64,000 bases of DNA from Allobosea sp. CS1GBMeth4 (GTDB lineage Bacteria; Pseudomonadota; Alphaproteobacteria; Rhizobiales; Beijerinckiaceae), in contig NZ_FYAS01000053.1 in assembly GCF_900185715.1 (NCBI RefSeq), positions 1 through 64,000 of the forward strand. The letters run 5' to 3'. The notes below the pieces were generated by a model. That model searched no databases. It was not told where the DNA came from and saw nothing but the letters and a program-made list of their open reading frames with translations. The position numbers and the translations under genes are program-made. Shown here one piece after another: positions 43,620 to 52,310 of the stretch. How positions within the stretch are numbered: position 1 is the first letter of the stretch; each line of letters starts with the position of its first letter.

Positions 43620-43766
43620 TCGCGGCAACCCCGGGCGGGCGCGGCTCCGCCCGCAGGCCTCCATTCCTCCACCGGCTCAGGGACGCGAAATCGTTCCGGG
43701 CTGTCGCTGGAAAGATTTCGGTTCACACTTCGGCCGGTATTCGCGAGACCCCGCCGGCCGAGACGA

Positions 43767-43806
43767 GGCGGGGCGGTCCCAGGAAAGGCCGCCCCGTTTT
43801 GCTTTT
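43767..43806 (+). terminator. intrinsic terminator of the serS-surE-pcm-nlpD-like operon
   Basis: An 8-bp stem CGGGGCGG/CCGCCCCG (43769-43776 with 43789-43796) is followed by TTTTGCTTTT. It lies 150 bases past the NlpD-like stop; the gap contains no gene. Confidence 0.8.
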
Positions 43807-43814
43807 GCGAAGCG

Positions 43815-43923
43815 CGTCATGGCCGGGCTTGACCCGGCCGTCTCTGGCCGGACGAGGCGCCGGCCGGCCCCTTTCTCGCCGGGAGATTCTCGGATCTGCG
43901 CTTCGCTCCGGCCGAGAATGACG
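43815..43923 (+). repeat. dispersed palindromic repeat, copy 4 (CGTCAT...ATGACG)
   Basis: Same orientation as the first copy: CGTCATGGCCGGGCTTGACCCGGCC at the left (one hairpin) and GAGATTCTCGG...CCGAGAATGACG at the right. It lies between the terminator at 43767 and the stop codon of the convergent DUF815 gene. Confidence 0.72.
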
Positions 43924-43927
43924 CCTC

Positions 43928-44815
43928 CTAACCCTCCAGCTTCGTCTCCAGCCGCCCGGCCAGGTCCTGGATGTACTGCCAAGCCGTGCGGCCCGAGCGC
44001 GAGCCGCGCGTCGTCGCCCATTCCAGCGCCTCCCGGCGCAATTGCTCCGGCTCGATCCTCAGCCCGAAATGGCCGACATAGCCGTCGATCATCGAAAGGT
44101 ACTCGTCCTGGCTGCATTTGTGGAAGCCGAGCCAGAGCCCGAACCGATCCGACAGCGAGACCTTCTCCTCGACCGCCTCGCCGGGATTGATCGAGGTCGA
44201 GCGCTCGTTCTCGACCATCTCGCGCGCCAGCAGATGCCGGCGATTCGAGGTCGCGTAGAACACGACGTTCTCGGGCCGCCCTTCGACGCCGCCGTCGAGC
44301 GCCGCCTTCAGAGACTTGTACGAGGTGTCCTGGCCGTCGAAGGAGAGATCGTCGCAGAAGACGATGGCGCGATGCGAATCGGCGCGGAGCAGCCCCATCA
44401 GCACGGGCAGGCTCTCGATGTCCTCGCGATGGATCTCGATCAGCTTGAGGGGGAGGGCGCCTTTCGGCAGGCGCTGATTGGTGTCGGCGTGCACCGCCTT
44501 GACCAGCGACGACTTGCCCATGCCGCGCGCGCCCCAGAGCAGGACATTGTTCGCCGGCAGGCCGCGGGCGAAGCGCTCGGTGTTCTCGGCGAGGGTGTCG
44601 CGCACCCGGTCGACGCCGCGCAGCAGCGCCAGCGCGACGCGGTTCACCTTGGCGACAGGCGAGAGCTCCTGGCCGGCGGCATGCCAGACGAAGGCGTCGG
44701 CGGCGGTGAGGTCGGGCTGGCGCTTCGCCGGCGGAGCGAGGCGCTCCAGCGCGTCGGCGATGCGCAGGAGGGTGGCGAGCGTCGGGTCGGGGGCGGTCTC
44801 GGTCATCGCTGGCAT
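43928..44815 (-). CDS. DUF815 AAA-type ATPase
   Basis: A 295-residue ATP-binding protein of the DUF815 family. Walker A is LLWGARGMGKSSLVKAV, Walker B is IVFCDDLSFD, and FYATSNRRHLLAREM provides a sensor-1-like Asn. The C-terminal part LSDRFGLWLGFHKCSQDEYLSMI is diagnostic of the family. Its function is not established. An ATG at 44803 is an alternative start. A TetR-type palindrome lies just upstream of the start. It is divergent from yajC, a common pairing in Hyphomicrobiales. Confidence 0.9.
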   Translation of the reverse strand: MPAMTETAPDPTLATLLRIADALERLAPPAKRQPDLTAADAFVWHAAGQELSPVAKVNRVALALLRGVDRVRDTLAENTERFARGLPANNVLLWGARGMGKSSLVKAVHADTNQRLPKGALPLKLIEIHREDIESLPVLMGLLRADSHRAIVFCDDLSFDGQDTSYKSLKAALDGGVEGRPENVVFYATSNRRHLLAREMVENERSTSINPGEAVEEKVSLSDRFGLWLGFHKCSQDEYLSMIDGYVGHFGLRIEPEQLRREALEWATTRGSRSGRTAWQYIQDLAGRLETKLEG

Positions 44816-44828
44816 GTCCGCTAGATAC

Positions 44829-44851
44829 GCGTACCGAACGGTACGGTACGC
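44829..44851. promoter_or_regulatory. TetR-like dyad operator
   Basis: Nested inverted repeats: the inner is a perfect GTACCG-AA-CGGTAC (44831-44844), and the outer is GCGTACC...GGTACGC (44829-44851). This strongly resembles operators of TetR/AcrR-type repressors (ACCGaaCGGT cores). It lies 14 bases upstream of the DUF815 start. No TetR gene is in the window. Confidence 0.5.
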
Positions 44852-44945
44852 TCATAGCTCCGCTCGCGCGGCGAAGGCAAGGCCATTGCGCATGGGGCAG
44901 GGACAGCTTAGCTGGGGGGTGCTGCCGCAGATCGGCCGCTTCCGA

Positions 44946-44973
44946 TTGATTTCACGACATCGCTGGCTATAGT
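44946..44973 (+). promoter_or_regulatory. yajC-secDF promoter
   Basis: -35 TTGATT (44946-44951), a 16-base spacer and -10 TATAGT (44968-44973) lie 68 bases before yajC. The leader carries a GC-rich hairpin (CGCCGGCCGGCCG). No other promoter precedes the operon. Confidence 0.6.
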
Positions 44974-45040
44974 CCGCGCGATTTTACCAACCCCCGCGCC
45001 GGCCGGCCGTCAATCGGCGGCGACGTGAAGGAGCCTTCCC

Positions 45041-45367
45041 GTGATCACCCCCGCTTTCGCCCAGGGCCTTGGAGGCGCCGGCACCAATGACGTGCTGATG
45101 TCGCTGGTCCCCTTCGTCCTGATCTTCATCATCATGTGGTTCCTGATCATCAGGCCGCAGCAGAAGCGGGTGAAGGCGCATCAGGAGCTGATCAAGAACG
45201 TCCGCCGCGGCGACACTGTGATCACCTCGGGCGGCATCATCGCCAAGGTCTCCAAGGTGGTCGACGACGTCGAGATCGAGGCCGAGATCGCCGATGGCGT
45301 GCGCGTGCGCATCCTCAAGGGCATGATCTCCGACGTGCGCGCCAAGGGCGAGCCGGTCAAGAGCTGA
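45041..45367 (+). CDS. yajC: preprotein translocase subunit YajC
   Basis: A 108-residue YajC from a GTG start. The protein has one membrane helix (VLMSLVPFVLIFIIMWFLIIRPQQKR), ending in the classic IIRPQQKR motif. A small cytoplasmic domain follows (LIKNVRRGDTVITSGGIIAKVSKV). YajC associates with SecDF at the inner membrane. It is first in a yajC-secD-secF operon; secD starts 58 bases on. Confidence 0.97.
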   Translation: MITPAFAQGLGGAGTNDVLMSLVPFVLIFIIMWFLIIRPQQKRVKAHQELIKNVRRGDTVITSGGIIAKVSKVVDDVEIEAEIADGVRVRILKGMISDVRAKGEPVKS

Positions 45368-45424
45368 AGGCCGTGAGGCGCGGGGGCCAGAGCGCCCGCG
45401 CCCGCTAACAAGGCTTACCCGCAG

Positions 45425-47035
45425 ATGCTTCGTCTCCAGGCCCGCAAGGTCATTCTCGTTCTGCTCGTGCTGGTCTTCGGCTGCGGGCTCGCCGTGCCGA
45501 ATCTGTTCTCGCCCGAGACCCGCAAGGCGATCGAGCAGGGCGCGCCGGCCTGGATTCCGCGTTTCCTGCTGCCGATCCACGCGATGACGCTCGGCCTCGA
45601 TCTGCAGGGCGGCTCCCACGTCCTGCTCGAGATCGACCGGGCCGACCTGATCCGCAGCCAGGTCACGCAGCTGCGCGACGACGTCCGCCGCATCCTGCGC
45701 GAGGAGCGCGTCGGCCTGCAGGGCGGCATCGGCATGACCCCGCGCGGCGTGCAGTTGCGCGTTCCCGATGCCGGCGACCGCGCCAGGCTGATGCCGAAAT
45801 TCCGCGAGCTCGCCCAGCCGATCGGCACCCTCGGCGCCTTCGGACCGTCCGGAAACCAGTCGATCGAGGTCGCGGAGAATCCCGACGGGCTGATCCAGCT
45901 CAGCGTGACCGAGGCCGGCGCCAACGAGCGCATCCGCCGCGCCGTCGAGCAGGCGATGGAAGTGCTGCGCCGCCGCGTCGACGCGCTCGGCACCACCGAG
46001 CCGAACATCCAGCGCCAGGGCCTCGACCGCATTTTGGTGCAGGTGCCTGGCCTGCAGGATCCGCAGCGGCTGAAGCAGATCCTCGGCGAGACGGCCAAGC
46101 TCCAGTTCCGCATGGTCGCCGACCAGAACTCCGGCGACGTCGACATGCTGCCCTCTCAGGACGCTGGCGGCCAGCCGATCCCGATCAGCCGCCAGGTCAT
46201 CGTCGAGGGCGAGGACCTGATCGACGCCCAGCCGGCCTTCGATCAGCGCAGCGGGCAGCCGATCGTCAATTTCCGCTTCAATATCCGCGGCGCCCAGCGC
46301 TTCGGCCAGGCGACGACGGAAAATCTCGGCCGCCAGCTCGCCATCGTGCTCGACAACAAGGTGATCTCGGCCCCGGTCATCCAGTCGCCGATCACCGGCG
46401 GATCGGGCCAGATCTCCGGCAACTTCACCGTCGAGCAGGTCAACAACCTCGCCATCCTGCTGCGTGCCGGCGCGCTGCCGGCGAAGATGACGATCGTCGA
46501 GGAGCGCACCGTCGGCCCCGGCCTCGGCCAGGATTCGATCCAGGCCGGCAAGACGGCGACCCTGATCGCGACCGCGCTGGTCATCCTCTACATGATCGGG
46601 AATTACGGCATCTTCGGCATCATCGCGAGCGTCGCGCTGCTGGTCCATGTCTGCCTGATCCTCGGCCTGATGTCGCTGCTGGGCGCGACCATGACCCTGC
46701 CGGGCATCGCCGGCATCGTCCTGACCATCGGTACGGCGGTCGATTCCAACGTGCTGATCTACGAGCGCATGCGCGAGGAATCGCATCTGGGCCGCTCGCT
46801 CGTCTCGGCGCTGGAGGCCGGTTTCCAGCGCGCTTTCGCGACCATCATCGATTCGAACGTCACCATGCTGATCGCGGCGGTGGCGCTGTTCACGCTCGGC
46901 TCCGGCCCGGTGCGCGGCTTCGCCGTGGTCTTCATCCTCGGCATCCTGACCACGGTCATCACCGCGGTGACGCTGACGCGGATGCTGATCGCGCTCTGGT
47001 ATCGCTGGGCGCGGCCGAAGGCCCTTCCGTTCTGA
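45425..47035 (+). CDS. secD: protein translocase subunit SecD
   Basis: A 536-residue SecD with six membrane helices: one at the N terminus and five in the C-terminal half (from about residue 385). The first periplasmic P1 domain has GLDLQGGSHVLLEID near residue 60, and NIQRQGLDRILVQVPGLQDPQ follows. DVDMLPSQDAGG and ISAPVIQSPI lie in the P1 head. The C-terminal RND-like helices contain MTLPGIAGIVLTIGTAVDSNVLIYERMREE, including the conserved Asp. SecDF uses the proton gradient to help protein export. It is distinct from fused SecDF, since secF is a separate gene 28 bases downstream. Confidence 0.98.
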   Translation: MLRLQARKVILVLLVLVFGCGLAVPNLFSPETRKAIEQGAPAWIPRFLLPIHAMTLGLDLQGGSHVLLEIDRADLIRSQVTQLRDDVRRILREERVGLQGGIGMTPRGVQLRVPDAGDRARLMPKFRELAQPIGTLGAFGPSGNQSIEVAENPDGLIQLSVTEAGANERIRRAVEQAMEVLRRRVDALGTTEPNIQRQGLDRILVQVPGLQDPQRLKQILGETAKLQFRMVADQNSGDVDMLPSQDAGGQPIPISRQVIVEGEDLIDAQPAFDQRSGQPIVNFRFNIRGAQRFGQATTENLGRQLAIVLDNKVISAPVIQSPITGGSGQISGNFTVEQVNNLAILLRAGALPAKMTIVEERTVGPGLGQDSIQAGKTATLIATALVILYMIGNYGIFGIIASVALLVHVCLILGLMSLLGATMTLPGIAGIVLTIGTAVDSNVLIYERMREESHLGRSLVSALEAGFQRAFATIIDSNVTMLIAAVALFTLGSGPVRGFAVVFILGILTTVITAVTLTRMLIALWYRWARPKALPF

Positions 47036-47062
47036 GCCCGCAGGCCAGGAGTTCATCAGACC

Positions 47063-48004
47063 ATGCGCCTGCTTCGCATCGTACCCGACAACACCCGCTA
47101 CCGCATCGTCCATTGGCGGCGCCTCGCCTACCCGTTCTCGGCGGCCTACTCGCTGCTGACGGTGGTGCTGTTCCTGACGGTCGGCCTCAATTTCGGCATC
47201 GACTTCCGCGGCGGCACGCTGATGGAGATGCAGGCCAAGAGCGGCAGGCCCGACATCGCCCAGGTGCGCCAGACCGCCAACGCCTTCGGTTTCGGCGAGG
47301 TCGAGGTTCAGGAGTTCGGCAGTGCCGGCGAGCTCTCCATGCGCTTCGCGCTCCAGCCAGGCGGCGAGGTCGCGCAGCAGGCCGTGGTGACCAGGGCACG
47401 CGAGGCCTTCTCGCCGAACTATGAGTTCCGCCGCGTCGAGACCGTCGGCCCGCGCGTCTCCGGCGAACTGGTCCAGGCCGGTACGCTCGGCGTCGTGCTC
47501 GCGATCATCGGCGTGCTGGTCTATCTCTGGTTCCGCTTCGAGATGCAGCTCGCGATCGGCGCGATCGTCGGCACCATGCACGACATCGTGCTGACGCTCG
47601 GCTTCTTCCTGATCACGCAGCTCGAATTCAACCTGACCTCGATCGCGGCGATCCTGACCATCGTCGGCTACTCGCTGAACGAGACGGTGGTGGTGTTCGA
47701 CCGGACGCGCGAGCTGCTGCGTCGCTACAAGACCATGCCGATCCCCGAACTGCTCGACCTCTCGGTCAACTCCACTCTGTCGCGCACGGCGATGACGGCG
47801 ACGACGACCGTGCTCTCGCTGGTCGCGCTCGTGCTGTTCGGCGGCACGGCGATCGAGGGCTTCGCGCTCGTCATGCTGTTCGGCGTCTTCGTCTGCACCT
47901 ATTCGGCCATGTTTGTCTCGACTCCGGTGCTGCTCTATCTCGACGTCCGCGCCGGCCGTCTCGACCAGGGCGAGGACGCCGCCGAGGCCAGGGCCCGGGT
48001 CTGA
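47063..48004 (+). CDS. secF: protein translocase subunit SecF
   Basis: A 313-residue SecF. The N-terminal helix is followed by NFGIDFRGGTLMEMQ, and the periplasmic P4 domain contains VETVGPRVSGEL. The RND-like helices contain FEMQLAIGAIVGTMHDIVLTLGFF, LTSIAAILTIVGYSLNETVVVFDRTRE (conserved Asp), and SRTAMTATTTVLSLVALVLFGG. It closes the yajC-secD-secF operon. The next gene, Mth938-like, follows after 90 bases and may share the transcript, as in related genomes. Confidence 0.98.
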   Translation: MRLLRIVPDNTRYRIVHWRRLAYPFSAAYSLLTVVLFLTVGLNFGIDFRGGTLMEMQAKSGRPDIAQVRQTANAFGFGEVEVQEFGSAGELSMRFALQPGGEVAQQAVVTRAREAFSPNYEFRRVETVGPRVSGELVQAGTLGVVLAIIGVLVYLWFRFEMQLAIGAIVGTMHDIVLTLGFFLITQLEFNLTSIAAILTIVGYSLNETVVVFDRTRELLRRYKTMPIPELLDLSVNSTLSRTAMTATTTVLSLVALVLFGGTAIEGFALVMLFGVFVCTYSAMFVSTPVLLYLDVRAGRLDQGEDAAEARARV

Positions 48005-48094
48005 GGTCCAGCGCCAGGGGCTGGTCATCGCGGGGCCGCCCTCCGGCTGTCCGGGACGGACACGCGCTCTCGCAGCGGTGATGTGAGGACGATC

Positions 48095-48475
48095 ATGGAA
48101 CGGCGCTTCGACGGCTTCGTCCCCGGCCGGTACCAGATCGACGCCTTCGGTGCCGGCGGCTTCCGCTTCGCCGAGATGAGCCATCGCGGCTCGATCCTGG
48201 CGACGCCGTCGGGCGTCCGGATCTGGCCGGTCGCGGCCTTCGCCGAGCTGACCCTCGCCAGCCTGCAACCCGTTCTCGACGAGGCGGAAGCGATCGATTT
48301 CCTCATCCTCGGCATTGGCCGCGAGATCGCCTTCCTGCCGCCGTCGCTGCGCGACCCGCTCAGGGCCGCCGGCATCACCGTCGAGGCGATGGCGACGCCC
48401 GCCGCGGCGCGCACCTACAACGTCCTCGTCGCCGAGGAGCGGCGCGTCGCCGCAGCGCTGATCGCCGTCGACTGA
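48095..48475 (+). CDS. Mth938/DUF498 domain protein, NDUFAF3-like
   Basis: A 126-residue protein from ATG 48095 (GAGGA site five bases upstream). It shows the Mth938-like fold sequence: FDGFVPGRYQIDAFGAGGFRFAEMSHRGSILATPSGV with later ILGIGREIAFLPPSLRDPLRAAGITVEAMATPAAARTYNVLVAEERRVAAAL (about residues 68-120). The family includes the mitochondrial complex I assembly factor NDUFAF3. In alphaproteobacteria it commonly follows secDF and precedes the squalene/phytoene synthase-like NDUFAF6 homologue, as here. Function in bacteria is not established. Confidence 0.87.
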   Translation: MERRFDGFVPGRYQIDAFGAGGFRFAEMSHRGSILATPSGVRIWPVAAFAELTLASLQPVLDEAEAIDFLILGIGREIAFLPPSLRDPLRAAGITVEAMATPAAARTYNVLVAEERRVAAALIAVD

Positions 48476-48585
48476 TTTGGCGGCCAGGTCCGATCGGCCA
48501 TGCCGCTCCCGCGTAGCCAAGCTCGCCGGGCGGGCCTAGACTGCCGGCGCTTCGGCCCGGGCGATCACCGGAGCGGGGAGGGCGC

Positions 48586-49476
48586 ATGACCACGAAGACC
48601 GAGGACCGCGCCGGCACCGTACCGGGTCCGCTCTCGCAGGCCTATGCCCATTGCCTGTCGCTCGTGCGCGAGCACGACCCGGACCGCTACATCGCCTCGC
48701 TCTACGCGCCGGAGGCGCTGCGGCCCGGCCTGTTCGCCCTCTATGCCTTCAGTCACGAGATCGCTCGCGTGCGCGAGCAGGTCAGCGAGCCGCTGCCGGG
48801 CGAGGTCCGCCTGCAATGGTGGCGGGACGTGCTCGAAAGCTGGCCGGACGCGCCCGTGCCGGGCCATCCCGTCGCGCAGGCGCTGCTCGACACCATCAGG
48901 CGCTTCCGCCTGCCGATCGCACCGCTCTCGGGCCTGATCGAGGCGCGCGTCTTCGATCTCTATGACGACCCGATGCCGTCGCTTCCGGAGCTCGAAGGCT
49001 ATGCCGGCGAGACCTCGAGCGCGCTGATCCGCCTCGCCTGCCTGGTGCTCGCCCAGGGCCGCGACCCCGGCGGCGCGACGGCGGCCGGCCATGCCGGCGT
49101 CGCCTATGCGCTGGTCGGGCTGATGCGCGCCTTTCCCTGGCACGCAGCGCGGGGGCAGGTCTATCTGCCGGCCGACCTGCTGGCGCGCAACGGCGTCACC
49201 CGCGAGGATATCGTGCGCGGGCGCGGCGGGCCGGGGCTCAACTATTCGCTCAAGGAGATGCGGGCGCTGGCGCGCATCCATCTGCGCAAGCTCGGCGATC
49301 TCGCCGCCACCGTGCCGGCCTCGGTCAGGCCGGCCTTCCTGCCGGTGGCGCTGGTCGAGCCTTATCTGCGCCGGATGGAGCGGCGCGGCTACGACCCCTA
49401 TCGCACCATCGTCAGCCTGTCGCCGCTGCGGCGGCAATGGATCTTATGGCGGGCGGCGAGGGCGGGGCGATCGTAG
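48586..49476 (+). CDS. squalene/phytoene synthase family protein, NDUFAF6-like
   Basis: A 296-residue protein with the trans-isoprenyl diphosphate synthase fold. YAFSHEIARVREQVSEPLPGEVRLQWWRD is the first conserved segment and YAGETSSALIRLACLVL the second. However, the canonical DxxxD pairs that bind diphosphate (as in YCR-x-x-D-D) are replaced (EIARVRE, RLQWWRDV), so it is probably not a phytoene synthase. This fits the NDUFAF6 group. It lies next to an NDUFAF3-like gene, so a respiratory complex I assembly or lipid role is plausible. It is the last gene before the convergent trmFO. Confidence 0.85.
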   Translation: MTTKTEDRAGTVPGPLSQAYAHCLSLVREHDPDRYIASLYAPEALRPGLFALYAFSHEIARVREQVSEPLPGEVRLQWWRDVLESWPDAPVPGHPVAQALLDTIRRFRLPIAPLSGLIEARVFDLYDDPMPSLPELEGYAGETSSALIRLACLVLAQGRDPGGATAAGHAGVAYALVGLMRAFPWHAARGQVYLPADLLARNGVTREDIVRGRGGPGLNYSLKEMRALARIHLRKLGDLAATVPASVRPAFLPVALVEPYLRRMERRGYDPYRTIVSLSPLRRQWILWRAARAGRS

Positions 49477-49491
49477 AAGCCCAGGGGCGTT

Positions 49492-50904
49492 TCACTCCGC
49501 CGCCTGCGCGCTGGCCTCGCCGATCCAGCCGTCGAGCTCGACCTTCGCCCGCGCCGTCAGCGCCTGCTTGCGGGCGAGGCTCTTGGCCGGGCCCTTCAGG
49601 CGCTTGCCGTCGGGGCCATGCGTCGCGACGCCCTCGATGGGCGGGAACAGGCCGAAATTGATGTTCATCGGCTGGAAGGAGCGCGGCCCCTCGTCGATCG
49701 TGACGATGTGCCCGCCGGTGATGTGGTTGACCAGCGCGCCGAGCGCCGTCGTCGCCGGCGGCAGCCCGAGCGGCCGGCCGAGGCGCTCGGCGGCGGCGAG
49801 GCGCCCTGTCAGCAGGCCGATGGCGGCGCTCTCGACATAGCCCTCGCAGCCGGTGATCTGCCCGGCGAAGCGCAGGCGCGGATCGGCCTTCAGGCGCAAT
49901 TGCGCATCGAGCAGCTCCGGCGAGTTGAGATAGGTGTTGCGGTGGATGCCGCCGAGCCGGGCGAACTCGGCGTTCTCCAGGCCGGGGATCATCCGGAAGA
50001 TCGCGGCCTGCGCAGCGTATTTCAGCTTGGTCTGGAAGCCGGTCATGTTGAACAGCGTGCCGAGCGCATTGTCCTGGCGCAGCTGGACGACGGCATGAGG
50101 CTTCACCGTCGGATTGTGCCTGTTGGTCAGCCCGACCGGCTTCATCGGCCCCCAGCGCAAGGTTTCGCGGCCGCGCTCGGCCATCACCTCGATCGGCAGG
50201 CAGCCGTCGAAATAGGGCGTGCCCTCCCATTCCTTGAATTCGGTCTTCTCCGCGCCCAGGAGCGCGTCGACGAAGGCTTCGTATTGGTCCCGGCTCAGCG
50301 GGCAGTTGATGTAGTCGGCGCCGGTGCCGCCCGGGCCGGCCTTGTCGTAGCGCGACTGGAACCAGGCGACCTCCATGTCGATCGATTCGAAATGGACGAT
50401 CGGGGCGATGGCGTCGAAGAAGGCGAGCTCGCTTGCCCCGGTCAGGGCGCGCAGGCCCTCCGCCAGCGCCGGCGAGGTGAGGGGGCCGGTCGCGACGATG
50501 ACCTTGTCCCAGTCGGCCGGCGGCAGGCCGGCGACCTCGCCGCGCGCGATGGTGACGTTGGGATGGGCCGCGAGCGCGGCCGTGACGGCGGCCGAGAAGC
50601 CGTCGCGGTCGACCGCGAGCGCCCCGCCCGCCGGCACCTGGTGCGCGTCGCCCTTGGCCATGATCAGCGAGCCGAGCCGGCGCATCTCCCAATGCAGCTG
50701 GCCGACGGCGTTGGAGGACGAATCATCCGAGCGGAAGGAGTTGGAGCAGACCAGCTCGGCGAGGCCCTCGGTCTTGTGGGCCTCGGTGCCGCGCGCCGGG
50801 CGCATCTCGTGCAGGATGACGGGAACGCCCGCCTCGGCGATCTGCCAGGCGGCTTCCGAACCGGCGAGGCCGCCGCCGACGACATGGATGGGTGCGATGC
50901 TCAT
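49492..50904 (-). CDS. trmFO: methylenetetrahydrofolate--tRNA-(uracil-5-)-methyltransferase
   Basis: From ATG 50904 the protein has 470 residues, the family length. The FAD-binding motif is [19 protein letters not shown] at the N terminus. [30 protein letters not shown] is the TrmFO block with the catalytic Cys at the start. FVLGAEK-type and PIVHFESID segments follow. It makes ribothymidine at position 54 of tRNAs using methylene-THF rather than SAM, as in Gram-positives and many alphaproteobacteria. The gene is monocistronic and convergent with the squalene-synthase-like gene. Confidence 0.96.
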   Translation of the reverse strand: MSIAPIHVVGGGLAGSEAAWQIAEAGVPVILHEMRPARGTEAHKTEGLAELVCSNSFRSDDSSSNAVGQLHWEMRRLGSLIMAKGDAHQVPAGGALAVDRDGFSAAVTAALAAHPNVTIARGEVAGLPPADWDKVIVATGPLTSPALAEGLRALTGASELAFFDAIAPIVHFESIDMEVAWFQSRYDKAGPGGTGADYINCPLSRDQYEAFVDALLGAEKTEFKEWEGTPYFDGCLPIEVMAERGRETLRWGPMKPVGLTNRHNPTVKPHAVVQLRQDNALGTLFNMTGFQTKLKYAAQAAIFRMIPGLENAEFARLGGIHRNTYLNSPELLDAQLRLKADPRLRFAGQITGCEGYVESAAIGLLTGRLAAAERLGRPLGLPPATTALGALVNHITGGHIVTIDEGPRSFQPMNINFGLFPPIEGVATHGPDGKRLKGPAKSLARKQALTARAKVELDGWIGEASAQAAE

Positions 50905-50969
50905 GGCCGCGATGTGTCCGCGGCGGGGCGCGAGGTCAAGGGCGCCGGTGCGAATCCGGCCTCCGAAAC

Positions 50970-50998
50970 GCAAAATGCCCGCTCGAAAGCGGGCATTC
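50970..50998 (-). terminator. terminator of the DUF1127 gene
   Basis: On the minus strand AATGCCCGC/GCGGGCATT form a 9-bp stem with a 6-base loop, followed by TTGCGTTT. It lies 90 bases past the DUF1127 stop and 65 bases before the trmFO start. Confidence 0.7.
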
Positions 50999-51088
50999 GC
51001 TCTTCGACCAGACCCTGAGGGGAGGAACGCGGGGTCCGGGAGAAACTACGGTCGCGAAACTGATCTCGAAAACGCCGGCGGCCGGAAA

Positions 51089-51244
51089 TCAGGCCGTGGC
51101 GTGGGTGCGCGCGACGTACTGGATGTCCGAGCGCGACAGGCCGAGATCGTCGAGCTCGCGATCGGTCAGGCGCGACAGCTCGCGGACGGTCTCGCGATAG
51201 CGAAGATAGGCGCGGATCTTGGCGGCGATCATGGTCAGGAACAT
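51089..51244 (-). CDS. DUF1127 family small protein
   Basis: A 51-residue Arg-rich protein from ATG 51244 (AGAGG site eight bases upstream). The C-terminal half RETVRELSRLTDRELDDLGLSRSDIQYVARTHA is the DUF1127 signature (YjiS-like). Such proteins in rhizobia and Agrobacterium affect phosphate or RNA metabolism and are often induced by stress. The gene has an AT-rich upstream region and its own terminator, so it is probably a strongly expressed single-gene transcript. Confidence 0.9.
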   Translation of the reverse strand: MFLTMIAAKIRAYLRYRETVRELSRLTDRELDDLGLSRSDIQYVARTHATA

Positions 51245-51692
51245 GGTGGTAACCTCTTGGTTTCTTGGGGTTTCCCCCACAGCGATGAATTCGTTGTGCA
51301 CTGCATATAGAATGGCCAGGCCGCCTATCACAGGGGCGTGGCGTCAGTTCCGTTATGCTCCGGATGCATGTCGAATTAAGGGATCGTTTGTGAAATGGCT
51401 CCTGACCCGCGCAGGGCGCTTAACGATTTTGTCGGAACGATGAAAAATCAGCCTAATATTTGGGCTGGTCCTGCGCGGTTCGAACCCGGATCCGGGTTCT
51501 GCTGCGATTTGATGCAGAATTGCCCCTCTTCGCCATGCGCTTTGCGCTGCAGCATCGGAATTTCGCCCGCCGACGGCCTCGACGCTGCGCCAGCCAGGCC
51601 CTGAAGGGGCGGTGCCGGCGCCCCTCCTGCGGCATCATGTCATGCGTTCGCCCGCGGCGGCGGCTTGCGCTGGCGCGGACGGCGAGCGGCCC
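51245..51692. other. intergenic region with an 18-bp perfect palindrome
   Basis: About 450 bases without a supported gene, with mixed GC. The palindrome GAACCCGGATCCGGGTTC (51482-51499) is exact. A shorter hairpin-like TAATATTTGGGC lies just before it. Part of the left half probably carries the DUF1127 promoter on the minus strand, including AT-rich GCATATAGAATGG. I see no tRNA or small gene here. Confidence 0.4.
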
Positions 51693-52193
51693 TCAGCCGC
51701 AGCGCTCCAGCAGCTTCGAGGCCGCGGTCACGCCCTCGAGCGAGAAGGTGTAGCTGGTCTCGTTGCCGCGGGCCGAGCGCGCCGCCAGCACCATCTCGTC
51801 GCCGGCCTTCATCGCCGCGAGCAGCTCGCCCTCGCGCTCCAGCCTCTGCAGCCAGGCATTGTTGCCGGAGGTCAGCATCCGGAAGCTGTCCTCGCCGATC
51901 GTCACGGTGACGGTCGAATCCTTGGCGAAATCATAGCCGGTCTGGAAGCTCGATTCGGTGCGGGCCGGCGCGTTCGGCGCGGTCTGCACGAAGAAGAACA
52001 CCTCGCCGTGACGCAGGCTCTCAGGTTTCTCGGTGGTCGGCGAGGAGACGATATAGCAACGCTTGCCGTTCTCGCCGGAATAGGAGGCGGCGTTCCACTG
52101 CTTGAACTGGCCGAGCGGCTGCGCCGGGGCGGCGAAAGCCGGAGCCGAGGCGAAAAGAAGGCTGAATGCCGCGGGAAGCGCCAGTCTGATCAT
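51693..52193 (-). CDS. invasion-associated locus B (IalB) family protein
   Basis: A 166-residue secreted protein with a signal peptide ending APAFAAPA. The mature domain has FKQWNAASYSGENGKRCYIVSSPTTEKP near its start. Two Cys residues (one in GKRCYI and one in the C-terminal ERCG) could pair. The C-terminal motif FSLEGVTAASKLLERCG is the IalB ending. IalB was defined in Bartonella invasion of erythrocytes, but homologues are common in harmless Hyphomicrobiales as periplasmic proteins of unknown role. Confidence 0.88.
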   Translation of the reverse strand: MIRLALPAAFSLLFASAPAFAAPAQPLGQFKQWNAASYSGENGKRCYIVSSPTTEKPESLRHGEVFFFVQTAPNAPARTESSFQTGYDFAKDSTVTVTIGEDSFRMLTSGNNAWLQRLEREGELLAAMKAGDEMVLAARSARGNETSYTFSLEGVTAASKLLERCG

Positions 52194-52310
52194 CGGGTCA
52201 TCTCCTGTTTGCGTCGCAGGGATGAAAGTGCCGGGCTTAACAAGGCGTAAACAAGACCCTCACAAAGCCGTGCGACGCAAGGGCGCGGCGGGGGGCGGCG
52301 CGGCGCGAGC

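Noticed and set aside
44984-48520. Very long open frame (about 1178 codons) antisense to yajC-secD-secF and the following gene
   Set aside because: It is a shadow of GC-rich codon structure on the opposite strand. The sequence is low-complexity (Arg/Asp/Gln/His-rich), and the plus-strand genes are clearly real.
51470-51500. Sequence GGTTCGAACCCGGATCC resembling a tRNA T arm
   Set aside because: No matching acceptor, D or anticodon stem can be drawn. The segment is explained by the palindrome GAACCCGGATCCGGGTTC.
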